64,000 nt of DNA, taken from the NCBI GenBank assembly GCA_965263245.1, contig CBDHHR010000280.1, positions 1 through 64,000 on the forward strand, written 5' to 3'. The DNA is from DT-68 sp965263245 (GTDB taxonomy: Bacteria; Bacillota_I; Bacilli_A; Mycoplasmatales; Metamycoplasmataceae). The translations under genes were made by a program, and so were the position numbers. Numbering within the stretch: the first letter of the stretch is position 1; each line of letters starts with the position of its first letter. Below are positions 1-11,316 of the stretch, piece by piece. Below the pieces are notes generated by a model. The model was not told the DNA's origin, made no database searches, and saw only the letters and a list, made by a program, of their open reading frames with translations.

Positions 1-285
1 ATCAAGGGAGTGTACGAAGACAGAACAAGGGAGTGTACATAGACAGAACAAGGGAGTGTACAAAGACAGAACAAGACAGTGTATGAAGACAGAACAAGGG
101 AGTGTACAAAGACAGAACAAGACAGTGTATGAAGACAGAACAAGGCAGTGTACAAAGACAGATCAAGGCAGTGTACAAAGACAGATCAAGGGAGTGTACA
201 TAGACAGATCAAGGGTGTGTACAAAGACAGAACAAGACAGTGTACATAGACAGATCAAGGGAGTGAACAAAGACAGAACAAGGCA

Positions 286-2544
286 GTGTACAAAGTCAGA
301 TCAAGGGAGTGTACAAAGACAGAACAAGGGAGTGTACAAAGACAGAACAAGGCAGTGTACAAAGACAGATCAAGGGAGTGTACAAAGACAGATCAAGGGA
401 GTGTACAAAGACAGAACAAGGGAGTGTACATAGACAGATCAAGGGAGTGTACAAAGACAGATCAAGGGAGTGAACAAAGACAGAACAAGGCAGTGTACAA
501 AGACAGATCAAGGGAGTGTACAAAGACAGAACAAGACAGTGTACAAAGACAGATCAAGGGAGTGTACAAAGACAGAACAAGACAGTGTATGAAGACAGAT
601 CAAGGGAGTGTACAAAGACAGATCAATGGAGTGAACAAAGACAGAACAAGGCAGTGTACAAAGACAGATCAAGGGAGTGTACATAGACAGATCAAGGGAG
701 TGTACAAAGACAGAACAAGACAGTGTACATAGACAGATCAAGGGAGTGAACAAAGACAGAACAAGGCAGTGTACAAAGACAGATCAAGGGAGTGTACAAA
801 GACAGATCAAGGGAGTGTACATAGACAGATCAAGGGAGTGTACAAAGACAGAACAAGACAGTGTACATAGACAGATCAAGGGAGTGAACAAAGACAGAAC
901 AAGGCAGTGTACAAAGACAGATCAAGGCAGTGTACAAAGACAGATCAAGGGAGTGTACATAGACAGATCAAGGGTGTGTACAAAGACAGAACAAGACAGT
1001 GTACATAGACAGATCAAGGGAGTGAACAAAGACAGAACAAGGCAGTGTACAAAGTCAGATCAAGGGAGTGTACAAAGACAGAACAAGGGAGTGTACAAAG
1101 ACAGAACAAGGCAGTGTACAAAGACAGATCAAGGGAGTGTACAAAGACAGATCAAGGGAGTGTACAAAGACAGAACAAGGGAGTGTACATAGACAGATCA
1201 AGGGAGTGTACAAAGACAGATCAAGGGAGTGAACAAAGACAGAACAAGGCAGTGTACAAAGACAGATCAAGGGAGTGAACAGAGACAGAACAAGGCAGTG
1301 TACAAAGACAGATCAAGGGAGTGTACATAGACAGAACAAGGCAGTGTACAAAGACAGATCAAGGGAGTGTACGAAGACAGAACAAGGGAGTGTACATAGG
1401 CAGAACAAGGGAGTGTACAAGGACAGAACAAGACAGTGTATGAAGACAGAACAAGGGAGTGTACAAAGACAGAACAAGGGAGTGTACAAAGTTAGAACAA
1501 GGGAGTGTACATAGACAGAACAAGGGAGTGTACAAAGACAGAACAAGACAGTGTATGAAGACAGAACAAGGGAGTGTACATAGACAGAACAAGGGAGTGT
1601 ACATAGACAGAACAAGGGAGTGTACAAAGACAGAACAAGACAGTGTATGAAGACAGAACAAGGGAGTGTACAAAGACAGAACAAGGGAGTGTACATAGAC
1701 AGAACAAGGGAGTGTACAAAGACAGAACAAGACAGTGTACAAAGTTAGAACAAGGGAGTGTGCAAAGGCAGAACAAGGGAGAGTGTATGAAGACAGAACA
1801 AGGCAGTGTACGTAGACAGAACAAGGGAGTGTACAAAGACAGAACAAGACAGTGTATGAAGACAGAACAAGGGAGTGTACGAATACAGAACAAGGGAGTG
1901 TACAACAGACAGAACAAGACAGTGTATGAAGACAGAACAAGGGAGTGTACGAATACAGAACAAGGGAGTGTACAAAGACAGAACAAGACAGTGTATGAAG
2001 ACAGAACAAGGGAGTGTACAAAGTTAGAACAAGGGAGTGTGCAAAGGCAGAACAAGGGAGAGTGTATGAAGACAGAACAAGGCAGTGTACGTAGACAGAA
2101 CAAGGGAGTGTACAAAGACAGAACAAGACAGTGTACAAAGACAGAACAAGACAGTGTATGAAGACAGAACAAGGGAGTGTACAAAGACAGATCAAGGGAG
2201 TGTACATAGACAGAACAAGGGAGTGTACAAAGACAGAACAAGACAGTGTATGAAGACAGATCAAGGGAGTGTACAAAGACAGAACAAGGGAGTGTACATA
2301 GACAGAACAAGGGAGTGTACATAGACAGAACAAGGGAGTGTACAAAGACAGAACAAGACAGTGTATGAAGACAGAACAAGGGAGTGTACAAAGACAGAAC
2401 AAGGGAGTGTACATAGACAGAACAAGGGAGTGTACAAAGACAGAACAAGACAGTGTATGAAGACAGAACAAGGGAGTGTACAAAGACAGAACAAGGGAGT
2501 GTACATAGAGAGAACAAGGGAGTGTACAAAGACAGAACAAGACA
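286..2544 (+). repeat. Alpha block, copy 0
   Basis: The AAGTCAG landmark occurs at 286 and again at 1,045, and GTGAACAGAG at 1,275. Between the two AAGTCAG landmarks lie clean 138-bp hexamers. From about 1,380 the block is GAAC-type with ACATAG, ATGAAG and AAGTTAG monomers, and near 2,365-2,549 it shows a clean 92-bp tetramer. An ACAAGG variant near 1,420 is private to this copy. It lacks a 326-bp segment present in copy 1. Confidence 0.78.
681..1094 (+). repeat. 138-bp hexamer higher-order repeat
   Basis: Six monomers recur as a set: ACATAG with GATC; plain with GAC; ACATAG with GATC; a monomer after GTGAAC with GGC; and two plain GATC monomers. The set starts at 681, 819 and 957, each 138 bp apart. 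The third repeat changes one GGG to GGC and ends with a GTGTGT variant. The same hexamer run recurs in other copies at corresponding places (for example 4,509, 11,712, 15,935, 19,590, 30,282, 40,525, 44,737, 48,419, 54,979 and 59,124). Confidence 0.8.
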
Positions 2545-2640
2545 GTGTATGAAGACAGAACAAGGGAGTGTACAAAGTTAGAACAAGGGAGTGTGCAAAG
2601 GCAGAACAAGGGAGAGTGTATGAAGACAGAACAAGGCAGT
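2365..2640 (+). repeat. 92-bp tetramer higher-order repeat
   Basis: The ATGAAG monomer recurs at 2,365, 2,457 and 2,549, spaced 92 bp, in a set of ATGAAG, plain, ACATAG and plain-with-GAC monomers. The same set is seen at about 13,699-13,883 and in the GAAC-type halves of the other alpha blocks. The third set shifts into AAGTTAG and GTGCAAAGGCAG monomers. Confidence 0.75.
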
Positions 2641-4113
2641 GTACGTAGACAGAACAAGGGAGTGTACAAAGACAGAACAAGACAGTGTACAAAGACAGAA
2701 CAAGGGAGTGTACAAAGACAGAACAAGACAGTGTACAAAGACAGAACAAGGGAGTGTACAAAAGACAGAACAAGACAGTGTACGAAGACAGATCAAGGGA
2801 GTGTACAAAGACAGAACAAGGGAGTGTACAAAGACAGATCAAGGGAGTGTACAAAGACAGAACAAGGGAGTGTACAAAGACAGATCAAGGGAGTGTACAA
2901 AGACAGATCAAGGGAGTGTACAAAGACAGAACAAGGGAGTGTACAAAGACAGATCAAGGGAGTGTACAAAGACAGATCAAGGGAGTGTACAAAGACAGAA
3001 CAAGGGAGTGTACAAAGACATAACAAGACAGTGTACAAAGACAGATCAAGGGAGTGTACAAAGACAGATCAAGGGAGTGTACAAAGACAGAACAAGGGAG
3101 TGTACAAAGACAGAACAAGACAGTGTACAAAGACAGATCAAGGGAGTGTACAAAGACAGATCAAGGGAGTGTACAAAGACAGAACAAGGGAGTGTACATA
3201 GACAGATCAAGGGAGTGTACATAGACAGAACAAGGGAGTGTACAAAGACAGAACAAGACAGTGTACAAAGACAGATCAAGGGAGTGTACAAAGACAGATC
3301 AAGGGAGTGTACAAAGACAGAACAAGGCAGTGTACAAAGACAGATCAAGGGAGTGTACAAAGACAGATCAAGGGAGTGTACAAAGACAGATCAAGGGAGT
3401 GTACAAAGACAGAACAAGGCAGTGTACGAAGACAGATCAAGGGAGTGTACAAAGACAGATCAAGGGAGTGTACATAGACAGATCAAGGGAGTGTACAAAG
3501 ACAGAACAAGACAGTGTACAAAGACAGATCAAGGGAGTGTACAAAGACAGATCAAGGGAGTGTACACAGACAGAACAAGGCAGTGTACAAAGACAGATCA
3601 AGGGAGTGTACAAAGACAGATCAAGGGAGTGTACAAAGACAGAACAAGGGAGTGTACAAAGACAGAACAAGACAGTGTACAAAGACAGATCAAGGGAGTG
3701 TACAAAGACAGATCAAGGGAGTGTACAAAGACAGATCAAGGGAGTGTACAAAGACAGAACAAGGGAGTGTACATAGAAATATCAAGGGAGTGTACAAAGA
3801 CAGATCAATGGAGTGAACAAAGACAGAACAAGGCAGTGTACAAAGACAGATCAAGGGAGTGTACATAGACAGATCAAGGGAGTGTACAAAGACAGATCAA
3901 GGGAGTGTACAAAGACAGAACAAGACAGTGTACATAGACAGATCAAGGGAGTGAACAAAGACAGAACAAGGCAGTGTACAAAGACAGAGATCAAGGCAGT
4001 GTACAAAGACAGATCAAGGGAGTGTACATAGACAGATCAAGGGTGTGTACAAAGACAGAACAAGACAGTGTACACAGACATATCAAGGGAGTGAACAAAG
4101 ACAGAACAAGGCA
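2545..4113 (+). repeat. Delta block, copy 0
   Basis: The first 650 bp are identical in variant order to delta of copies 1-4. The block is in clean register at the place (about 3,240-3,420) where delta of copies 2, 3 and 4 is scrambled, so it shows the undamaged form. The ACATAGAAATATC monomer lies near 3,775, and the CAGAGATC 2-bp insertion near 3,987. Confidence 0.78.
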
Positions 4114-7100
4114 GTGTACAAAGTCAGATCAAGGGAGTGTACAAAGACAGAACAAGGGAGTGTACAAAGACAGAACAAGGCAGTGTACAAAGACAGATCA
4201 AGGGAGTGTACAAAGACAGATCAAGGGAGTGTACAAAGACAGAACAAGGGAGTGTACATAGACAGATCAAGGGAGTGTACAAAGACAGATCAAGGGAGTG
4301 AACAAAGACAGAACAAGGCAGTGTACAAAGACAGATCAAGGGAGTGTACAAAGACAGAACAAGACAGTGTACAAAGACAGATCAAGGGAGTGTACAAAGA
4401 CAGAACAAGACAGTGTATGAAGACAGATCAAGGGAGTGTACAAAGACAGATCAATGGAGTGAACAAAGACAGAACAAGGCAGTGTACAAAGACAGATCAA
4501 GGGAGTGTACATAGACAGATCAAGGGAGTGTACAAAGACAGAACAAGACAGTGTACATAGACAGATCAAGGGAGTGAACAAAGACAGAACAAGGCAGTGT
4601 ACAAAGACAGATCAAGGGAGTGTACAAAGACAGATCAAGGGAGTGTACATAGACAGATCAAGGGAGTGTACAAAGACAGAACAAGACAGTGTACATAGAC
4701 AGATCAAGGGAGTGAACAAAGACAGAACAAGGCAGTGTACAAAGACAGATCAAGGCAGTGTACAAAGACAGATCAAGGGAGTGTACATAGACAGATCAAG
4801 GGTGTGTACAAAGACAGAACAAGACAGTGTACATAGACAGATCAAGGGAGTGAACAAAGACAGAACAAGGCAGTGTACAAAGTCAGATCAAGGGAGTGTA
4901 CAAAGACAGAACAAGGGAGTGTACAAAGACAGAACAAGGCAGTGTACAAAGACAGATCAAGGGAGTGTACAAAGACAGATCAAGGGAGTGTACAAAGACA
5001 GAACAAGGGAGTGTACATAGACAGATCAAGGGAGTGTACAAAGACAGATCAAGGGAGTGAACAAAGACAGAACAAGGCAGTGTACAAAGACAGATCAAGG
5101 GAGTGAACAGAGACAGAACAAGGCAGTGTACAAAGACAGATCAAGGGAGTGTACATAGACAGAACAAGGCAGTGTACAAAGACAGATCAAGGGAGTGTAC
5201 GAAGACAGAACAAGGGAGTGTACATAGGCAGAACAAGGGAGTGTACAAAGACAGAACAAGACAGTGTATGAAGACAGAACAAGGGAGTGTACAAAGACAG
5301 AACAAGGGAGTGTACAAAGTTAGAACAAGGGAGTGTACATAGACAGAACAAGGGAGTGTACAAAGACAGAACAAGACAGTGTATGAAGACAGAACAAGGG
5401 AGTGTACATAGACAGAACAAGGGAGTGTACATAGACAGAACAAGGGAGTGTACAAAGACAGAACAAGACAGTGTATGAAGACAGAACAAGGGAGTGTACA
5501 TAGACAGAACAAGGGAGTGTACATAGACAGAACAAGGGAGTGTACAAAGACAGAACAAGACAGTGTACAAAGTTAGAACAAGGGAGTGTGCAAAGGCAGA
5601 ACAAGGGAGAGTGTATGAAGACAGAACAAGGCAGTGTACGTAGACAGAACAAGGGAGTGTACAAAGACAGAACAAGACAGTGTATGAAGACAGAACAAGG
5701 GAGTGTACGAATACAGAACAAGGGAGTGTACAACAGACAGAACAAGACAGTGTATGAAGACAGAACAAGGGAGTGTACGAATACAGAACAAGGGAGTGTA
5801 CAAAGACAGAACAAGGCAGTGTATGAATACAGAACAAGGGAGTGTACGAAGACAGAACAAGACAGTGTATGAATACAGAACAAGGGAGTGTATGAATACA
5901 GAACAAGGGAGTGTACAAAGACAGAACAAGGCAGTGTATGAATACAGAACAAGGGAGTGTACAAAGACAGAACAAGGCAGTGTATGAATACAGAACAAGG
6001 GAGTGTACAAAGACAGATCAAGGCAGTGTATGAATACAGAACAAGGGAGTGTACAAAGACAGAACAAGGGAGTGTACAAAGACAGAACAAGGCAGTGTAC
6101 AAAAGACAGAACAAGACAGTGTACGAAGACAAAACAAGGCAGTGTCCGAATACAGAACAAGGGAGTGTACAAAGACAGATCAAGGGAGTGTACAAAGACA
6201 GAACAAGGGAGTGTACAAAGACAGAACAAGACAGTGTACAAAGACAGATCAAGGGAGTGTACAAAGACAGATCAAGGGAGTGTACAAAGACAGAACAAGG
6301 GAGTGTACATAGAAATATCAAGGGAGTGTACAAAGACAGATCAAGGGAGTGAACAAAGACAGAACAAGGCAGTGTACAAACACAGATCAAGGGAGTGTAC
6401 ATAGACAGATCAAGGGAGTGTACAAAGACAGATCAAGGGAGTGTACAAAGACAGATCAAGGGAGTGTACAAAGACAGAACAAGGGAGTGTACAAAGACAG
6501 AACAAGGCAGTGTACAAAGACAGATCAAGGGAGTGTACAAAGACAGATCAAGGGAGTGTACATAGACAGATCAAGGGAGTGTACAAAGACAGAACAAGAC
6601 AGTGTACATAGACAGATCAAGGGAGTGAACAAAGACAGAACAAGGCAGTGTACAAAGACAGATCAAGGCAGTGTACAAAGACAGATCAAGGGATTGTACA
6701 TAGACAGATCAAGGGTGTGTACAAAGACAGAACAAGACAGTGTACATAGACAGATCAAGGGAGTGAACAAAGACAGAACAAGGCAGTGTACAAAGTCAGA
6801 TCAAGGGAGTGTACAAAGACAGAACAAGGGAGTGTACAACGACAGAACAAGGCAGTGTACAAAGACAGATCAAGGGAGTGTACAAAGACAGATCAAGGGA
6901 GTGTACAAAGACAGAACAAGGGAGTGTACATAGATAGATCAAGGGAGTGTACAAAGACAGATCAAGGGAGTGAACAAAGACAGAACAAGGCAGTGTACAA
7001 AGACAGATCAAGGGAGTGTACAAAGACAGAACAAGACAGTGTACATAGACAGATCAAGGGAGTGTACAAAGACAGATCAAGGGAGTGTACAAAGACAGAT

Positions 7101-7406
7101 CAAGGGAGTGAACAAAGACAGAACAAGACAGTGTACATAGACAGATCAAGGGAGTGTACAAAGACAGATCAAGGGAGTGAACAAAGACAGAACAAGACAG
7201 TGTACATAGACAGATCAAGGGAGTGTACAAAGACAGATCAAGGGAGTGTACAAAGACAGAACAAGACAGTGTACAAAGACAGATCAAGGGAGTGTACAAA
7301 GACAGAACAAGACAGTGTATCAAGACAGATCAAGGGAGTGTACAAAGACAGATCAAGGGAGTGAACAAAGACAGAACAAGGCAGTGTACAAAGACAGATC
7401 AAGGGA
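4114..7406 (+). repeat. Beta block, copy 0
   Basis: Its first 1.4 kb repeat alpha of this same copy at an offset of 3,828 bp (286 to 4,114, 1,045 to 4,873, 1,275 to 5,103). It then runs through a GAAC-type stretch, an ATGAATAC cluster and GATC-type sequence. Near 7,040-7,250 it has an extra run of 69-bp trimers (ACATAG-GATC, plain-GATC, GTGAAC-GAAC), making it 230 bp (ten monomers) longer than beta of copy 3 between the third AAGTCAG landmark and the gamma landmark. A private G-to-C change (AACACAG) lies near 6,380. Confidence 0.78.
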
Positions 7407-10400
7407 GTGAACAAAGACAGAACAAGGCAGTGTACAAAGACAGATCAAGGGAGTGTACATAGACAGAACAAGGCAGTGTACAAAGACAGATCAAGGGAGT
7501 GTACGAAGACAGAACAAGGGAGTGTACATAGGCAGAACAAGGGAGTGTACAAAGACAGAACAAGACAGTGTATGAAGACAGAACAAGGGAGTGTACAAAG
7601 ACAGAACAAGGGAGTGTACACAGTTAGAACAAGGGAGTGTACATAGACAGAACAAGGGAGTGTACAAAGACAGAACAAGACAGTGTATGAAGACAGAACA
7701 AGGGAGTGTACATAGACAGAACAAGGGAGTGTACATAGAAAGAACAAGGGAGTGTACAAAGACAGAACAAGACAGTGTATGAAGACAGAACAAGGGAGTG
7801 TACAAAGACAGAACAAGGGAGTGTACATAGACAGAACAAGGGAGTGTACAAAGACAGAACAAGACAGTGTACAAAGTTAGAACAAGGGAGTGTGCAAAGG
7901 CAGAACAAGAGTGTATGAAGACAGAACAAGGCAGTGTACGTAGACAGAACAAGGGAGTGTACAAAGACAGAACAAGACAGTGTATGAAGACAGAACAAGG
8001 GAGTGTACGAATACAGAACAAGGGAGTGTACAAAAGACAGAACAAGACAGTGTATGAAGACAGAACAAGGGAGTGTACGAATACAGAACAAGGGAGTGTA
8101 CAAAGACAGAACAAGGCAGTGTATGAATACAGAACAAGGGAGTGTATGAAGACAGAACAAGACAGTGTATGAATACAGAACAAGGGAGTGTATGAATACA
8201 GAACAAGGGAGTGTACAAAGACAGAACAAGGCAGTGTATGAATACAGAACAAGGGAGTGTACAAAGACAGAACAAGGCAGTGTATGAATACAGAACAAGG
8301 GAGTGTACAAAGACAGATCAAGGCAGTGTATGAATACAGAACAAGGGAGTGTACAAAGGCAGAACAAGGGAGTGTACAAAGACAGAACAAGGCAGTGTAC
8401 AAAAGACAGAACAAGACAGTGTACGAAGACAAAACAAGGCAGTGTACGAATACAGAACAAGGGAGTGTACAAAGACAGATCAAGGGAGTGTACAAAGACA
8501 GAACAAGGGAGTGTACAAAGACAGAACAAGACAGTGTACAAAGACAGATCAAGGGAGTGTACAAAGACAGATCAAGGGAGTGTACAAAGACAGAACAAGG
8601 GAGTGTACAAAGACAGAACAAGACAGTGTACAAAGACAGATCAAGGGAGTGTACAAAGACAGATCAAGGGAGTGTACAAAGACAGAACAAGGGAGTGTAC
8701 ATAGACAGATCAAGGGAGTGTACAAAGACAGATCAAGGGAGTGAACAAAGACAGAACAAGGCAGTGTACAAAGACAGATCAAGGGAGTGTACATAGACAG
8801 ATCAAGGGAGTGTACAAAGACAGAACAAGACAGTGTACATAGACAGATCAAGGGAGTGAACAAAGACAGAACAAGGCAGTGTACAAAGACAGATCAAGGG
8901 AGTGTACAAAGACAGATCAAGGGAGTGTACATAGACAGATCAAGGGAGTGTACACAGACAGAACAAGACAGTGTACATAGACAGATCAAGGGAGTGAACA
9001 AAGACAGAACAAGGCAGTGTACAAAGACAGATCAAGGCAATGTACAAAGACAGATCAAGGGAGTGTACATAGACAGATCAAGGGAGTGTACAAAGACAGA
9101 ACAAGATAGTGTACATAGACAGATCAAGGGAGTGAACAAAGACAGAACAAGGCAGTGTACAAAGACAGATCAAGGGAGTGTACAAAGACAGATCAAGGGA
9201 GTGTACAAAGACAGAACAAGGGAGTGTACAAAGACAGAACAAGGCAGTGTACAAAGACAGATCAAGGGAGTGTACAAAGACAGAACAAGGGAGTGTACAT
9301 AGACAGATCAAGGGAGTGTACATAGACAGATCAAGGGAGTGTACATAGACAGATCAAGGGAGTGTACAAAGACAGAACAAGGGAGTGTACATAGACAGAT
9401 CAAGGGAGTGTACAAAGACAGATCAAGGGAGTGTACAAAGACAGATCAAGGGAGTGTACATAGACAGATCAAGGGAGTGTACAAAGACAGAACAAGGGAG
9501 TGTACATAGACAGAACAAGGGAGTGTACATAGACAGATCAAGGGAGTGTACATAGACAGATCAAGGGAGTGTACAAAGACAGAACAAGGGAGTGTACATA
9601 GACAGATCAAGGGAGTGTACAAAGACAGATCAAGGGAGTGAACAAAGACAGAACAAGGCAGTGTACAAAGACAGAACAAGACAGTGTATGAAGACAGATC
9701 AAGGGAGTGTACAAAGACAGAACAAGGGAGTGTACAAAGACAGAACAAGACAGTGTACAAAGACAGAACAAGACAGTGTATGAAGACAGATCAAGGGAGT
9801 GTACAAAGACAGATCAAGGGAGTGAACAAAGACAGAACGAGGCAGTGTACAAAGACAGAACAAGGCAGTGTACAAAGACAGATCAAGGGAGTGTACAAAG
9901 ACAGAACAAGGGAGTGTACATAGACAGATCAAGGGAGTGTACAAAGACAGAACAAGGGAGTGTACATAGACAGATCAAGGGAGTGTACAAAGACAGATCA
10001 AGGGAGTGAACAAAGACAGAACAAGGCAGTGTACAAAGACAGAACAAGACAGTGTATGAAGACAGATCAAGGGAGTGTACAAAGACAGAACAAGGGAGTG
10101 TACAAAGACAGAACAAGGCAGTGTACAAAGACAGATCAAGGGAGTGTACAAAGACAGAACAAGGGAGTGTACATAGACAGATCAAGGGAGTGTACATAGA
10201 CAGATCAAGGGAGTGTACATAGACAGATCAAGGGAGTGTACAAAGACAGAACAAGGGAGTGTACATAGACAGATCAAGGGAGTGTACAAAGACAGATCAA
10301 GGGAGTGTACAAAGACAGATCAAGGGAGTGTACATAGACAGATCAAGGGAGTGTACAAAGACAGAACAAGGGAGTGTACATAGACAGAACAAGGGAGTGT

Positions 10401-11316
10401 ACATAGACAGATCAAGGGAGTGTACATAGACAGATCAAGGGAGTGTACAAAGACAGAACAAGGGAGTGTACATAGACAGATCAAGGGAGTGTACAAAGAC
10501 AGATCAAGGGAGTGAACAAAGACAGAACAAGGCAGTGTACAAAGACAGAACAAGACAGTGTATGAAGACAGATCAAGGGAGTGTACAAAGACAGATCAAG
10601 GGAGTGTACAAAGACAGATCAAGGGAGTGTACAAAGACAGAACAAGACAGTGTATGAAGACAGATCAAGGGAGTGTACAAAGACAGATCAAGGGAGTGAA
10701 CAAAGACAGAACGAGGCAGTGTACAAAGACAGATCAAGGGAGTGAACAAAGACAGAACAAGGCAGTGTACAAAGACAGATCAAGGGAGTGTACATAGACA
10801 GAACAAGGCAGTGTACAAAGACAGATCAAGGGAGTGTACATAGACAGAACAAGGCAGTGTACAAAGACAGAACAAGGGAGTGTACAAAGACAGAGCAAGG
10901 CAGTGTACAAAGACAGATCAAGGGAGTGTACATAGACAGATCAAGGGAGTGTACAAAGACAGAACAAGGGAGTGTACAAAGACAGATCAAGGGAGTGTAC
11001 ATAGACAGATCAAGGGAGTGTACAAAGACAGATCAAGGGAGTGTACGAAGACAGAACAAGGGAGTGTACATAGACAGAACAAGGGAGTGTACAAAGACAG
11101 AACAAGACAGTGTATGAAGACAGAACAAGGGAGTGTACAAAGACAGAACAAGACAGTGTATGAAGACAGAACAAGGCAGTGTACAAAGACAGATCAAGGC
11201 AGTGTACAAAGACAGATCAAGGGAGTGTACATAGACAGATCAAGGGTGTGTACAAAGACAGAACAAGACAGTGTACATAGACAGATCAAGGGAGTGAACA
11301 AAGACAGAACAAGGCA
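7407..11316 (+). repeat. Gamma block, copy 1
   Basis: The first kilobase (about 7,500-8,470) is GAAC-type. It includes an ACACAGTTAG monomer near 7,617, a GTGCAAAGGCAG monomer followed by a shortened AACAAGAGTGTATG junction near 7,900, and a cluster of ATGAATAC monomers at about 8,120-8,340. From about 8,470 GATC monomers take over. Two tandem copies of an 874-bp segment follow (landmarks at 9,446 and 10,320). A CGAGG variant occurs near 9,838 and again near 10,712. Confidence 0.8.
9446..11193 (+). repeat. 874-bp tandem duplication inside gamma, copy 1
   Basis: The monomer-variant order starting at 9,446 restarts at 10,320, exactly 874 bp (38 monomers) later; a second landmark pair, 9,592 and 10,466, has the same spacing. 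The two arms are similar but not identical. The first has GAAC at several monomers where the second has GATC. The exact outer edges are uncertain by a few monomers. The exact multiple of 23 fits unequal exchange in register. Confidence 0.7.

Larger units (their letters stand above)
1..7406 (+). repeat. Higher-order repeat copy 0 (partial, left-truncated by window)
   Basis: This stretch matches the later part of the 14.4-kb unit. Base 1 corresponds to about 11,032 in copy 1, at the end of the gamma block. It then carries alpha (from 286), delta (from 2,545) and beta (from 4,114), and runs straight into the gamma block of copy 1 at 7,407. The beta-prime or uniform segment found at the end of copies 1-4 is absent here, so landmarks recur in copy 1 after 11.0-11.4 kb instead of 14.4 kb. 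The 23-bp register is clean apart from fixed variants shared with other copies. Confidence 0.85.

Noticed and set aside
677..1192. + strand open frames with a basic 23-residue repeat (KDRTRECTKTEQ...) as surface or adhesin repeat proteins
   Set aside because: They begin at GTG inside a monomer and end wherever an ACATAG, GTGAAC or ATGAAG monomer happens to fall in frame. Overlapping equivalents exist in the other frames.
3769..3790. ACATAGAAATATC monomer as an inserted foreign motif
   Set aside because: It is a few base changes within a normal 23-bp monomer, shared by delta or beta blocks of several copies, so it is a landmark variant and not an insertion.
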